Shown: positions 35,774 through 44,997, numbered from the stretch's first letter. The stretch is 64,000 nucleotides of DNA from Armatimonadota bacterium (GCA_020846715.1 JADLDK010000028.1:1-64000), one strand, 5' to 3'. A program made the numbers and translations. Notes: generated by a model not told the origin, from the sequence alone.

Positions 35774-36469
35774 ATGTGCGGACGATACACACTGACCGAA
35801 GTCAGCCCGGAGGCGCTTAGGAAGATATTTCTTCTCCAGCACGTGCCTGAGCTTAGACCGCGCTACAACATCGCTCCCAGCCAGGACATTGCGGTAATCA
35901 GAGAAGGCCGCGACACGGGCGCTCGCAACGTGGAGATGCTGCACTGGGGGCTCATTCCGTCCTGGGCAAAAGAGGAGAAAATCGGCAATCGGATGATCAA
36001 CTTGCGCGCCGAAACAGTCGCGCAAAAGCCAGGATTCAAAGGAGCGTTTCGCTACAGGCGCTGCCTGATACCCGCAGACGGCTTTTACGAATGGGCACTA
36101 CCAGACTCCAGCCCCCGCAAACAGCCCGTGTACATCAGGAGAATCGACGCGCAGCCTTTCGCGTTTGGTGGTCTGTGGGATCGGTGGGTGAGCCCGGACG
36201 GAGCTGATATCGAGTCCTGCACGATCATTACGACACAGCCAAACAACCTCATCAGTCCGCTGCACGACAGGATGCCCGTGATCATTGGGCCACAGAACTA
36301 CGCGGAGTGGCTCAGCCCGGAAAACCACGACACCCAGACTCTGCTGCGGCTGTTGGCGCCCTCCCCATCAGAGGAGTTGGAAGCGTACCCGGTGAGTCCA
36401 ATCGTCAACAATCCGCGCAACGAAGACCCCGCGTGTATCGCACCCTTGGCACAACCGAGCGGCCAGTAA
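35774..36469 (+). CDS. SRAP-domain protein (YedK/HMCES family)
   Basis: This 231-residue protein forms a protective thiazolidine crosslink to abasic sites in single-stranded DNA. The catalytic Cys2 is exposed after Met removal (MCGRYTL). Other active-site parts are RYNIAPSQ, HWGLIPSWA, NLRAETV, CLIPADGFYEW and the His in LHDRMPVI. It is the usual length for bacterial members. It stands alone downstream of mnmE, and its 3' end is 8 bases from the convergent peptidase gene, with no terminator between. Confidence 0.93.
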   Translation: MCGRYTLTEVSPEALRKIFLLQHVPELRPRYNIAPSQDIAVIREGRDTGARNVEMLHWGLIPSWAKEEKIGNRMINLRAETVAQKPGFKGAFRYRRCLIPADGFYEWALPDSSPRKQPVYIRRIDAQPFAFGGLWDRWVSPDGADIESCTIITTQPNNLISPLHDRMPVIIGPQNYAEWLSPENHDTQTLLRLLAPSPSEELEAYPVSPIVNNPRNEDPACIAPLAQPSGQ

Positions 36470-36477
36470 GGAATTCG

Positions 36478-37665
36478 CTAAAAAACTTTCTCCATCTGCT
36501 GGTTAAGAAGCACCCCGTAAAGCACGTCGTAAGCCTTCTTTGCTACCTGATCTGCCGGCTGGCCCGCCAGGGTGGTATCCTCCGGCTTGACATCAATGAG
36601 CAACTCTCCTCGGGCGGTGACAGTGGCGGGATTCGCGCTCTGCCGGACATCCCGCGTGCGCAGATCTTCATTCAGCAGCGCGTTTATGTGTTCAGCGATA
36701 GACTTTGCGCGGTCTTCTGAGGACTGATCGGTCTTTGCGGGGGCAAACATCATCTGCCCATCGAGCCACACTTCAAAGAGGTCTTTGTCCTTTTCGTTCT
36801 GCTTGACGGAAGCGACCGGGCCCTTTGTTACAGCGCGACGATTGATTGGGATTCCCAGACCAATGAGCCTGGCTTCAAGCTCATGCGCCCGGTCAGCGGC
36901 GAAGGGGTGAGTCTGATAGACCCCCCAGTTGATGGATGGCCGTAGAATCTCATCGCGCGCCAGACGCTCCATAAAAGTAAGCATGCCAACAGGGTTGTAC
37001 TTAGACCGTGTGAGCAGCGCAAGACCAGTCAGATCCGCGTCTTCCTCCGCCTGACGTGAATATCCGTTGAGTCTGGCCAACTGGACAAAGCGCGCGCCCA
37101 TCAGGACGTTGCCCGTATTCTCCGGCGAAGCGCGTGCCGCGATCATAGCGACCAGGACCATGGCCAACTGGTTCATCCCTTTGGCCTGCTCCTTGATGAG
37201 CGAGAGCATGTGGTGATGGGCAATGTGGGAGATTTCATGCGCCAGGACCCCGGCCAGTTCGTCGTCCGACTGGACGTAGTCAATCAACCCTTTGTTGACG
37301 TAGACAAATCCCCCCGGCATTGACAGGGCGTTGACGTCCTTGTCATCCAGCACTTTGAAAGTGTAAGTGAACTTTTTGACCGCGGAAGACCCGTAGGTGG
37401 CGGGGAGCTCCTGGGCATTAGCGATATCCGCCAGTTCCTGACCGATACGCGTCACGCGACCGACGTATGCCTCATCCGTGACCAGTTTGTACTGCTTCTC
37501 AAGCTCGGCGGAGGCTTCTTTACCGATTTTGACCTCATCCGTGCCTTCTTTGGCCTGAGCAACAGGGGCGAAAGCAAACAAGCAGGTAACAAGAAGCGCG
37601 CTCGCCACCAACACAGCGCGAGCGCTAACTCGGCCTTCTACGATTGCGTTCAGACTGAAGCGCAC
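36478..37665 (-). CDS. Secreted M48-family metalloprotease
   Basis: This 395-residue exported zinc peptidase of the BepA/LoiP-like M48 group has a signal peptide with VLVASALLVTCLFAF ending AQA. The zinc motif is HEISHIAHHH in VLAHEISHIA, and the third ligand is Glu in RQAEEDADLTGL. ALSMPGGFVYVNKGLI and THPFAADRAHELEARL are also conserved. It probably handles misfolded outer-membrane or periplasmic proteins. The start is judged to be GTG at 37665, with AGGAG seven bases upstream. A longer frame to 37695 begins with ATG but lacks a site. Confidence 0.9.
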   Translation of the reverse strand: MRFSLNAIVEGRVSARAVLVASALLVTCLFAFAPVAQAKEGTDEVKIGKEASAELEKQYKLVTDEAYVGRVTRIGQELADIANAQELPATYGSSAVKKFTYTFKVLDDKDVNALSMPGGFVYVNKGLIDYVQSDDELAGVLAHEISHIAHHHMLSLIKEQAKGMNQLAMVLVAMIAARASPENTGNVLMGARFVQLARLNGYSRQAEEDADLTGLALLTRSKYNPVGMLTFMERLARDEILRPSINWGVYQTHPFAADRAHELEARLIGLGIPINRRAVTKGPVASVKQNEKDKDLFEVWLDGQMMFAPAKTDQSSEDRAKSIAEHINALLNEDLRTRDVRQSANPATVTARGELLIDVKPEDTTLAGQPADQVAKKAYDVLYGVLLNQQMEKVF

Positions 37666-37889
37666 CGGAATTCTCCTATCACCTGGACTCATCATGGACT
37701 TTGACGCACAAAGCCAAGCGTACGTTCCTGTCCACCATTTTGGCGTTTTGGCTCAGATTCTCCCACAAGCCCTATATCGCGTGTGCGCGAGCGCACTTGA
37801 GACCGCCATTCCGCCAAAACCCCGTACTCTGCTGAGGCTCTGTCAAGACGGTAAGGCGGAAGTACACAGTAATTCTGGAGGATGAAACG

Positions 37890-38606
37890 ATGAGTGGTCT
37901 GGCACTGGCGGTCTATTTGCTGTATGCGGCCCAGAGCATTGCTCCGGGCTCCGCGCAGCACACCAGAATCTCCGCCGTAAAACCTGGCATGTCTCAGCTC
38001 AGGCTTGCTTCCGATAGCAGCAAGCCCACTCAGACGGCGCATCTGGTTCTATCTTCCAGTGCTGAATCAAACGCTCAGACGCCAGCGCACAGCGCCTCCC
38101 TGACCAGCGCGCCCGCGAATCAGCGAGCGATGCCAGCAGCAATGACTGGCGATGAGATACGCTATCTGGAGCTTACAAACAATGAGCGCAGGCGAATTGG
38201 GTTGAAGCCGCTCGCTCAGGACCTTCTCCTCACCTTCATTGCTCGACGCCACAGCGAAGAGATGCACCGTCTGGACTACTTTTCCCACGAATCTCCCAAC
38301 AGCGCCGAACGCACGCCTATGCAGCGATATCTGGCGCAGATCAAAGGTCAGCCCTCCTACGCTCTGGTGGGGGAAAATCTGTTCTACTGCTCGCGTGTGG
38401 ATGTCAATCGTGGCCACAGGGCCTTTATGAACAGCCCCGGACACCGCAGCAATATTTTGGATCCGCGCTTTGAAAATATGGGTGTCGGCATCTTCAAAGC
38501 ACCGGACGGAAGTTTCTACGTGACCGAGATGTTTCTGGCCAACCACCAGGCCAGACAGGCCCGGGCGCCCAGCCAGTCCACAGAGCAGCCGCAGCCAGGC
38601 GGATGA
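37890..38606 (+). CDS. CAP-superfamily (SCP/YkwD-like) exported protein
   Basis: This 238-residue protein has an N-terminal hydrophobic segment (ALAVYLLYAAQSIAPG), a Ser/Gln/Ala-rich linker and a CAP domain from about residue 88. Its marks are LELTNNERRRIGLKPLAQD, RRHSEEMHRLDYFSHESP, GENLFYC, FMNSPGHRSNILDPRFENMGVGI and FYVTEMF. The His/Glu cavity residues of the family are present. The role in bacteria is poorly known. GGAGG lies 8 bases before the ATG. It is transcribed divergently from the M48 gene. Confidence 0.85.
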   Translation: MSGLALAVYLLYAAQSIAPGSAQHTRISAVKPGMSQLRLASDSSKPTQTAHLVLSSSAESNAQTPAHSASLTSAPANQRAMPAAMTGDEIRYLELTNNERRRIGLKPLAQDLLLTFIARRHSEEMHRLDYFSHESPNSAERTPMQRYLAQIKGQPSYALVGENLFYCSRVDVNRGHRAFMNSPGHRSNILDPRFENMGVGIFKAPDGSFYVTEMFLANHQARQARAPSQSTEQPQPGG

Positions 38607-38617
38607 AAATATAACTG

Positions 38618-39076
38618 TCAGCTGAGCGTGAAGTCCGCGCCCGCTTTCTGCAGTCCTTCCAGAACCACACGGGCGTTGTCTGAGAGTAAGTACTGTTTGG
38701 GCGTGCCGCGATCGCTGTACCCAATAAGCAGATCGTCCACCATTGGCCACGGCTGTCGCTTCACAACGACAGTCTTGATGGAATCCAGCGGAATGTCCAG
38801 ACGGCTGAACGCAGTGCGGTAGTTGACGATAAAGCGGCGGTTGGTGATTATCACTTCCCACGGTGTGAACAGCCACCCAATTAACGGCCCGGATTTACCG
38901 AACCTGTGGTGGAGCACGGCCTTCTCCCGCGGCCGCGGACGCGCTCTGGGCGGTCCAAATCCCCATGCGCGCACGGCTATTCCCAGATAAGCGAAGTCCA
39001 TCCACGCGCCAAACAGCAAAGCGCCCAGAACAAGGACGCCCAGAATCACAAAAACGTAGAGCGGTATTTCTAGCAA
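38618..39076 (-). CDS. Membrane-anchored bacterial PH-like protein
   Basis: This 152-residue protein has one N-terminal membrane segment (about 5-27), a basic proline/arginine stretch (GPPRARPRPREKAV) and a beta-rich domain. The domain's VIITNRRFIVNYR, LDIPLDSIKTVVV and CYT-free core resemble bacterial PH-like domains. The function is unknown. It lies convergent to the CAP gene, with 11 bases between them. Confidence 0.55.
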   Translation of the reverse strand: MLEIPLYVFVILGVLVLGALLFGAWMDFAYLGIAVRAWGFGPPRARPRPREKAVLHHRFGKSGPLIGWLFTPWEVIITNRRFIVNYRTAFSRLDIPLDSIKTVVVKRQPWPMVDDLLIGYSDRGTPKQYLLSDNARVVLEGLQKAGADFTLS

Positions 39077-39236
39077 ATGGTCTTCCTGAAACAGTGAGTG
39101 ATATGCGGGAAAGCTCAGTCAAATTGCGCCAACCCTCAGCACAGGTATTGTAGCCAATACTGCGCTGTCCCTGCCGTCTGTCTCCTCTACGCTCACCCAA
39201 CTTCGCCCCGGAGGAGCCGCAAGCGGGCTACGCGGG

Positions 39237-40139
39237 TCATTTTCCCTCCATCGCCTCCAGCAGACCGCCCGGCCCGGTGTGCGGTATCGTAACATGGTTG
39301 ACGCCGCGCAGCTCATGAAAACGGATGGACGGCGACAGCAGTGGGAGCGAGCGCCCCATCGTGACAGGAATGACACGGTCCTGATCGCCGTGCAAGATAA
39401 CGATGCGGGGAGCTTGGCGGCGCTTCAGCAACTGCCTGATACGCGCCCGGTTGTCGTAGCGGTCGCGAAGCAGATGGGAAAGCGGCCAGCCCACGCGGCG
39501 CAGGGCCATGTCATACGTGCTGGTGAAGGGAGAGGCCAGTACGACCCGCTTCACCGGATGACGCATGTCAAAGAGCAGGCTGGTGGCGCAGCCGAGGGAA
39601 TGTCCCACGCTGCCGATGTTCTGCTCCAGCCGGGGGACCGGCGTCGCCAGATAGGCAGACAGCGCCTTCAGCGCTCCTTCGCTTCCAGCGAGGATGGTCC
39701 CGGGAGAGGGGGTCCCTTCTGAGAAGCCGTACCCCGGATAGTCCACCAGAAGAAATCCTGCGAAAGGGTCGCGCCTGCGGGCCTCGTTCACAAGCGGCAA
39801 CCAGCCGAGAGCGACCGAGCCATTTCCGCCGAACATCACCCACAGGCGCCTGGGGGCATGGCTCGGCAGAAGAGCGGGTTCCACGTAAAAGGACTTCTGT
39901 TGCCAGACCTGGCCATCCGGGGAGATGCTGTAGGAGAGCGGGACGACTCCGGGCGGAAGCCTATGGAGCGTGCCCGCGGGATAGTGAGCGCGCTGATAGA
40001 GGATTCTGCCCTGCGACAGATAGAGTAGCGCCACCGCCGTCACTGCGGCGAGCAGCAGACTGCGCAAAAAAACAGGCCAGGTGAGTTGCCTGGCGATCAA
40101 GCCGCGGAAGCGCGCATGAATCGCATGGGCTCTACTCAT
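39237..40139 (-). CDS. Membrane-anchored alpha/beta hydrolase
   Basis: This protein of about 300 residues has an N-terminal membrane segment (FLRSLLLAAVTAVALLYL) and an alpha/beta-hydrolase fold. The nucleophile elbow is GHSLGCA, the oxyanion region LWVMFGGNG, the acid in HGDQDRVIP and the catalytic His in VNHVTIP. VDYPGYGFSEG is typical of the BEM46/YfhR group. The ATG at 40139 overlaps the permease stop by 8 bases; a TTG at 40154 is an alternative. It is the last gene of the efflux operon. The substrate is unknown. Confidence 0.85.
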   Translation of the reverse strand: MSRAHAIHARFRGLIARQLTWPVFLRSLLLAAVTAVALLYLSQGRILYQRAHYPAGTLHRLPPGVVPLSYSISPDGQVWQQKSFYVEPALLPSHAPRRLWVMFGGNGSVALGWLPLVNEARRRDPFAGFLLVDYPGYGFSEGTPSPGTILAGSEGALKALSAYLATPVPRLEQNIGSVGHSLGCATSLLFDMRHPVKRVVLASPFTSTYDMALRRVGWPLSHLLRDRYDNRARIRQLLKRRQAPRIVILHGDQDRVIPVTMGRSLPLLSPSIRFHELRGVNHVTIPHTGPGGLLEAMEGK

Positions 40140-41433
40140 ACCGAAGCGCGGCAATCGGGTCCACGTAGGCGGCGCGAATGGCAGGATACAGTCCGAAGAT
40201 CACGCCCACCCCACTGGCAACCGACAGCGAGAGCGCAATGGCATGGACGCTGACCACTGTTTTCCACCCTGCGTACTGAGCAATAAGCTGTGCGCCTCCC
40301 ACGCCCAGTCCCACTCCCAGCACTCCGCCAAAGATGGTGATGACCAGAGCTTCCAGAAGAAACTGGCGGACGATATCCGGGCGCGTCGCGCCAACGCAGC
40401 GCCGAATCCCGATCTCGCGGGTTCTCTGGGTGACGGTGGCAAGCATGATGTTCATGATGCCGATGCCGCCGACCACCAGCGAAATACCGGCGATAGCCCC
40501 CATGACGATGTTGAAGACGCGCTGAGTTTCCTGGCTCTGACGGATAAGCTCGGAGGGAATTTCTATGGCGTAGTCGTCCACATTGCGGTGCCGGCGCCGG
40601 AGAATATCATTAATAACCTCCGCCGTCACCGGAGCTGCGGCTTCTGAGCCCGCGAGCACCACAACGCCCGACAGCGGCGTGTTGTCACGAGCCTGTCTTG
40701 CCGTCATAGCGCGCAGAAGCTGCATGACGGCGTTTGCATTCGTCGGCACCGGTTGTTCAGAATATATCAGGAAGTCTTTCATAGCGACTTCGATGGGGAT
40801 GTAGATGTCGAAGTCCTGATCCGGTATCTCGACCACAGTGCTGGACGGAACGATTTTCTCCGCCAGAGAGCCGACTACCGTAAACACTTTTCCTGAGAGC
40901 TTGACAGTACGTCCTACCGGATTTTCAAAGCCAAACAGGCGGCGGCGAACTCCAGACCCCAGAACGCACACACTGGCCATTGATATGGAATCATGCTGGG
41001 TGAGAAAGCGTCCGGCGGCCAATTCCGATCGCGTGACATTCCTGTAGCCAGCCGCCGTACCGAGAACCTTCGCCTGAACCGGCGTGCCGACAGTCTGCAA
41101 CTCCGCCACCACCTGGCGCACAGGCACAACGTCCACAGCGTACGACAGAACCTGCCTTATCGCCACGACGTCACCGTAGTTAAGACCATACGGGGACTTC
41201 TCCTGAGCTTTCTCAAGGGCCAGTCCCGCCATGGACTTGCGCTCCACGCGGATAACATCCACTCCGAGCAGCTTGAGCTGAGCCATCGCTTCCAGGCGCG
41301 CTCCTTCGCCAATGGACACCATCGCAATAACTGCCGCCACACCGAAGATGACTCCCAACATCGTGAGAAACGAGCGCAACTTGTGCGCAAGTATCTCCGA
41401 TAGCCCGCTGACGACAGCTTCCCAAACGCCCAT
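40132..41433 (-). CDS. MacB-like ABC transporter permease
   Basis: This 433-residue permease has the MacB topology. The N-terminal segment (LAHKLRSFLTMLGVIFGVAAVIAMVSIGEGA) leads into a large periplasmic domain of about 240 residues. Three C-terminal spans follow (VMGAIAGISLVVGGIGIMNIMLATV, LLEALVITIFGGVLGVGLG, ALSLSVASGVGVIFGLYPA). TREIGIRRCVGATRPDI is the FtsX/MacB coupling motif. The MacB ATPase domain is not fused and no ATPase gene lies next to it. It works with the adaptor and TolC genes upstream, exporting a lipid, peptide or drug. Confidence 0.9.
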   Translation of the reverse strand: MGVWEAVVSGLSEILAHKLRSFLTMLGVIFGVAAVIAMVSIGEGARLEAMAQLKLLGVDVIRVERKSMAGLALEKAQEKSPYGLNYGDVVAIRQVLSYAVDVVPVRQVVAELQTVGTPVQAKVLGTAAGYRNVTRSELAAGRFLTQHDSISMASVCVLGSGVRRRLFGFENPVGRTVKLSGKVFTVVGSLAEKIVPSSTVVEIPDQDFDIYIPIEVAMKDFLIYSEQPVPTNANAVMQLLRAMTARQARDNTPLSGVVVLAGSEAAAPVTAEVINDILRRRHRNVDDYAIEIPSELIRQSQETQRVFNIVMGAIAGISLVVGGIGIMNIMLATVTQRTREIGIRRCVGATRPDIVRQFLLEALVITIFGGVLGVGLGVGGAQLIAQYAGWKTVVSVHAIALSLSVASGVGVIFGLYPAIRAAYVDPIAALRYE

Positions 41434-41436
41434 AGA

Positions 41437-42843
41437 TCAGGTCTTCTTCACCGAAGGAACAGGTACGTTCGCCTTGCCCGTGGCCGACTTGCCGCCAGGC
41501 CGGCTGTTTTCAGAGTCCGCGGGCGTGGCCCCTCTGGACGGGTCCCGCAGGGCAACCGCCTGACCGGGTCTGAGGCCTTTGGTGACGACGATGAAGCTGT
41601 CGTTCCGCTTTCCGACTTCGACAGTGCGCGCCGAAAACTGCGAGCCGCGTTTGACGTAAACGATCTTTTTCCCATCGCGCTCCTGCACGGCTTCCAGCGG
41701 AACATAGCTGCACTTTGGCGCCATGTCGGAGATGATCTCGGCGTTAGCAGTCATACCCGGCCGCAGCTTCGAAGGGCCTTTGGTGACGACTTTGACGGTC
41801 ACCTCAAAGTTTTTTCGTCCTGGAGTTCCCGAAGACGACTCCCACGGATTGACTTCGGTAGCCAGCGTGGAGATGTCCGTGACACTACCCGAGAACTTCG
41901 CCCCGGGCAAGGCATCCACGGTGAGACGCACCTTCTGCCCCACCCTGACCCGGGCAATATCAGCTTCATCCACATTCACAGTTACCTGCATATTGGCCAG
42001 ATCGGGAATCTGAAGCAGCGGTCGGCGCGGCCCCACAACATCTCCCTCCTTGGGCTTGCGGACGCCGTCTCCCATCCACATTTTGGTCAGGACCACCAAC
42101 CCATTGCCGGGGGAGAGGACTCGCGCCTGCGCAAGCTTGCGTTTGGCCTCATCCGCCTGCTGGCGGGCCATAATCATGGCGAACTCGACGTTTTGAAGGT
42201 TGGTCTTCTCCTGTTGCTCCTTGTTCTGAATCTCCTTCTGTTTGAGCGAAAGGGACGCCTCACCCTTTGTGACCGTCAACTCCTTTGAGCGCACTTCGAT
42301 GTCCGCCAGGTCCACTTCTGTCTGCGGAATCAATTTGTCGGCGGCGAGACGCTTTTTCTTCTCCAGTTGTGTCCTGGCGCGTTCAAGCTCCGCCTTATTG
42401 AAGTCCAGGTCGGCTGTCTGCTGCTCAAGCTCGGTCTTGTTGGATTCCCCCAGAATCTCAAAGGCGAGTCTGGCCTTCTCGAGATTGGCCCGCGCGTTGC
42501 CATAGGCCAGCGTCTCCTTATTGGCCGCTTCTTTGAGGGGCTGTTCGTCGAGCTGGATTACCAGATCGCCTTTTGACACTGTCTTGCCCTCCGGGACCAG
42601 ATACAATATCTTCCCCTCGGTTTCCGGAGAAACGGCGACGCTGCTCTGAGACTCAACCGTGCCGAGTTCTTTGACACTGATGACCAGATCGCCAGTCTTT
42701 ACGAGAGCCGTGGGCACAAAGGCCTCTTTCTTATCTTCAGGAAACCATTTCCGCCACTGATCGGGCACAGTTCTGTACCCAACCCAGACAACGGCGGCAA
42801 ACAGCAGCCACTTCACGACAGACCAGAGTATGCGATTTTTCAA
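41437..42843 (-). CDS. HlyD/MacA-type periplasmic adaptor
   Basis: This 468-residue membrane-fusion protein has an N-terminal anchor (ILWSVVKWLLFAAVVWVGY). The lipoyl halves are at VAVSPETEGKILYLVPEGKTVSKGDLVIQLDE and ARVLSPGNGLVVLTKM. They flank a long alpha hairpin (ANLEKARLAFEILGESNKTE through LKQKEIQNKEQQEKTNL). Beta-barrel and membrane-proximal domains follow (VTVNVDEADIARVRVGQKV, VPLEAVQERDGKKIVYV). It links the permease to TolC. The tail is Pro/Lys-rich. It lies 3 bases from the permease gene and 9 from the TolC gene, so it is one operon. Confidence 0.9.
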   Translation of the reverse strand: MKNRILWSVVKWLLFAAVVWVGYRTVPDQWRKWFPEDKKEAFVPTALVKTGDLVISVKELGTVESQSSVAVSPETEGKILYLVPEGKTVSKGDLVIQLDEQPLKEAANKETLAYGNARANLEKARLAFEILGESNKTELEQQTADLDFNKAELERARTQLEKKKRLAADKLIPQTEVDLADIEVRSKELTVTKGEASLSLKQKEIQNKEQQEKTNLQNVEFAMIMARQQADEAKRKLAQARVLSPGNGLVVLTKMWMGDGVRKPKEGDVVGPRRPLLQIPDLANMQVTVNVDEADIARVRVGQKVRLTVDALPGAKFSGSVTDISTLATEVNPWESSSGTPGRKNFEVTVKVVTKGPSKLRPGMTANAEIISDMAPKCSYVPLEAVQERDGKKIVYVKRGSQFSARTVEVGKRNDSFIVVTKGLRPGQAVALRDPSRGATPADSENSRPGGKSATGKANVPVPSVKKT

Positions 42844-42852
42844 GGAAACACC

Positions 42853-44424
42853 TTATGACTTCTCAGGCGGCTTCGAGTCGCCTTCGACAGATGTGGACGT
42901 TTGCCCGCCCTGCGACGCAGACCCCTCCAGGCCACCGCCTGACACTTCCGCGGCCAGATCCCGCCCGACGGCCAGGTACAGGTTTATGCGGGAGAGGTAG
43001 TAGCTGATTTGCGCTGACAGAAGGCTGCTCTTTACGCGCGCCAGAGACACCTGCGCATCCAGCAAGTCTCTATTGAGCCGCAAGCCCTCCTCCACCATCC
43101 GTTGCGCCGTTGTCAGATTCTTCTGCGCAACGTCCAGATTTGCTTCGAGGATGTCAATGGAAGCCTCTGCCGCATCCATCGAACGCGTAGCTTCCAGAAC
43201 TTCGTTCCTAATCTCCTGGCGCTGAAACTCCCGCTGCGTCAGGAGCTGATCCAGGCTTCGCGCTGCCATCAGCTTTCGCTCGCGGCGCGAGACGCTGCCC
43301 AAGGGCATGGTGTATTCGAGTCCGGCGGTCCAGCTTGTCGCAGACGTATAGCTGTCTGACCCGCCAAACCCCAGACCGGCTTTCGTGAAGCCCCCAACGG
43401 CATTTAACTGTGGCTGAAGTCCGTTCGAGGCGAGATCTAGATCCAGTCGCTGACGCTTGACGCCAATATCCACGACGGACAGATCTCTGCGCTTCTGGAG
43501 GGCTTCCTCTACCAGCTCCGCCGGGTTGAGCTTCACACGCTCCTGCGGAACCGTATCAATGAGATCGGGCTTTTGTCCCACTTTGAGTCCCATGCCAAGG
43601 AGCAGCGCGTCCAGCGCATCCTGATAAGCGCGCTTGCGCGACACCAGCTCATCCTCACTCTGCGCAAGCTGGATTTCCGCCTGTGAGACTTCGATCTCCG
43701 CCACAAGACCCTCTTCCAGTTTCCGCCGGGCCATACGCACGGTCTCTTTGGAGATTTCTATGTCGGATTCGCTGACCGCGATAAGGTCACGCGCGCGGAC
43801 GGCCTGGAAATAGTTGCGCACCGTTGTTTGCACGAGACTCTGACGCGCGAGAAAAAGTTGATCATCACTCATGAGCACGTCATACTCAGCGTTGGTGATG
43901 CCCACGGCCGTATCCGACAGGCTCCCCGCCCCCTGTATTAGAGGGCGGCGATAGCGAAGCTGCATCGTGGAGGTGTAATTTGAGGTGCTTGCAGGAATGA
44001 CGGTCGCGCTCAGTGAGTCACCAGAGCGCAACTTCCACGCCAGCTCACTGCCCGCGCTGGCGCTCATCTCCGCCGACCCGCCGCCGACTGAGCCTTGTGA
44101 GAGACCTGCAAATACGCTGGTAGTCCGCAGCTCACGCGCGCTCAAAAGTCCGGAGCGCGCTGCCAGATAGCTGACTCGAGACTGCTTGAGCTGAGGGCTG
44201 TTCTCAAGAGCCAGACGCACTGCTTCCTGCGCTGTGAGCTTTTGCGGAACAGGCGCCTGTGACAGTCCAGAGGCTTGTGAGGACTCGGCCACTGGAAAGG
44301 ATAGGCCCTGCTGTGGTTGAGCATCCGTCGGCGCCGCCTGCACCGCCGGAGAAAGAAGCAAAAGCGCCAGTGAAATCAGATAAGCCAACGCACGCACTCC
44401 CAAAACTGATGCTCGCGCTTCCAC
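42853..44424 (-). CDS. TolC-family outer-membrane efflux protein
   Basis: This 523-residue protein has a signal peptide (ALAYLISLALLLLSPAVQA). Two repeats of long helices and barrel strands follow the TolC plan: LTAQEAVRLALENSPQLKQSRV, MARRKLEEGLVAEIEVSQAEIQLA, VQKRRDLSVVDIGVKRQ-type second repeat and EGLRLNRDLLDAQVSLARVKS. It forms the exit duct for the adaptor and permease encoded after it. The GTG at 44424 has only a weak site, and internal GTG or TTG codons are possible. The terminator at 44512 isolates it from the upstream small gene. Confidence 0.88.
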   Translation of the reverse strand: MEARASVLGVRALAYLISLALLLLSPAVQAAPTDAQPQQGLSFPVAESSQASGLSQAPVPQKLTAQEAVRLALENSPQLKQSRVSYLAARSGLLSARELRTTSVFAGLSQGSVGGGSAEMSASAGSELAWKLRSGDSLSATVIPASTSNYTSTMQLRYRRPLIQGAGSLSDTAVGITNAEYDVLMSDDQLFLARQSLVQTTVRNYFQAVRARDLIAVSESDIEISKETVRMARRKLEEGLVAEIEVSQAEIQLAQSEDELVSRKRAYQDALDALLLGMGLKVGQKPDLIDTVPQERVKLNPAELVEEALQKRRDLSVVDIGVKRQRLDLDLASNGLQPQLNAVGGFTKAGLGFGGSDSYTSATSWTAGLEYTMPLGSVSRRERKLMAARSLDQLLTQREFQRQEIRNEVLEATRSMDAAEASIDILEANLDVAQKNLTTAQRMVEEGLRLNRDLLDAQVSLARVKSSLLSAQISYYLSRINLYLAVGRDLAAEVSGGGLEGSASQGGQTSTSVEGDSKPPEKS

Positions 44425-44511
44425 TCACCAAAGATGCGCCATCCACGAAGTTCTCGACACAACAGCGTTCTTCCTGTCACCGATTTGCGTGCAGACAACA
44501 GTGCGGCCCAC

Positions 44512-44549
44512 AAAAACAAAGCGGCCAGCAGTACCCTCGCTGGCCGCTT
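44512..44549 (-). terminator. Intrinsic terminator of the 87-residue gene
   Basis: On the minus strand, AAGCGGCCAGC, a 9-base loop and GCTGGCCGCTT are followed by TGTTTTTG. The stem is 11 base pairs (44519-44529 with 44539-44549). Confidence 0.85.
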
Positions 44550-44600
44550 CGAACTCACTATGCACATTTAGGACCCTGATGCTCATCCATGAGAGGGCGC

Positions 44601-44864
44601 CTAGTCCGCCAGCTTCAGCCCTGCCTTTCGAAGCTGCCTGGCTATCGCGGCGTTGTTTTCAATGATAAGCTGAGCGGCCAGTTCGGCCGAGTAGTCAAAC
44701 ATCCTTGACAGACACTCATTGGCATAGGACGACAGAGCTCCTCTCACGTCTCTCGACTGCTGTGTGATGCGGTCGAGATCGGACAGGACAGCTCTGCGGA
44801 AGTCTGCCGCCAACGCTAACTTCAGCTCATCAGCCCGCCGTGTGGCGTCAATGCCCACTTTCAT
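44601..44864 (-). CDS. Small helical protein of unknown function
   Basis: This 87-residue protein matches no family I know. It is predicted to be almost wholly helical with heptad-like hydrophobic spacing (LKLALAADFRRAVLSDLDRI, LSRMFDYSAELAAQLIIENNAAIARQL). It has one Cys and no signal peptide, and would be cytosolic, perhaps oligomeric. GGGAG lies 8 bases before the ATG. It has its own promoter, a repeat-bearing leader and a terminator, so it is a regulated monocistron. Confidence 0.6.
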   Translation of the reverse strand: MKVGIDATRRADELKLALAADFRRAVLSDLDRITQQSRDVRGALSSYANECLSRMFDYSAELAAQLIIENNAAIARQLRKAGLKLAD

Positions 44865-44895
44865 GTTTGATGCTCCCTACAACGATTACTCTTTC

Positions 44896-44941
44896 GGAGT
44901 GGGCGGCTCCATATAATGATCTTGAGGAGTTGGGCGGCTCC
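44896..44941 (-). repeat. Duplicated 15-16-base element in the leader
   Basis: GGAGTGGGCGGCTCC (44896-44910) and GGAGTTGGGCGGCTCC (44926-44941), plus-strand reading, are near-identical direct repeats 30 bases apart. Each has GGAG/CTCC ends able to form a short stem. They lie between the promoter at 44965 and the start of the 87-residue gene. They could be a protein-binding site on DNA or RNA. Confidence 0.4.
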
Positions 44942-44964
44942 TCCTGTTATCTATGAGGAAAGTG

Positions 44965-44997
44965 CTCTATTATAGATAGAGCCCACGGCGAAGGCAA
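44965..44997 (-). promoter_or_regulatory. Promoter with overlapping palindrome
   Basis: Read on the minus strand, TTGCCT (44997-44992), a 17-base spacer and a perfect TATAAT (44974-44969). The -10 is inside CTCTATTATAGATAGAG (44965-44981), an inverted repeat with CTCTAT/ATAGAG arms. A repressor there could block the 87-residue gene. Confidence 0.5.
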
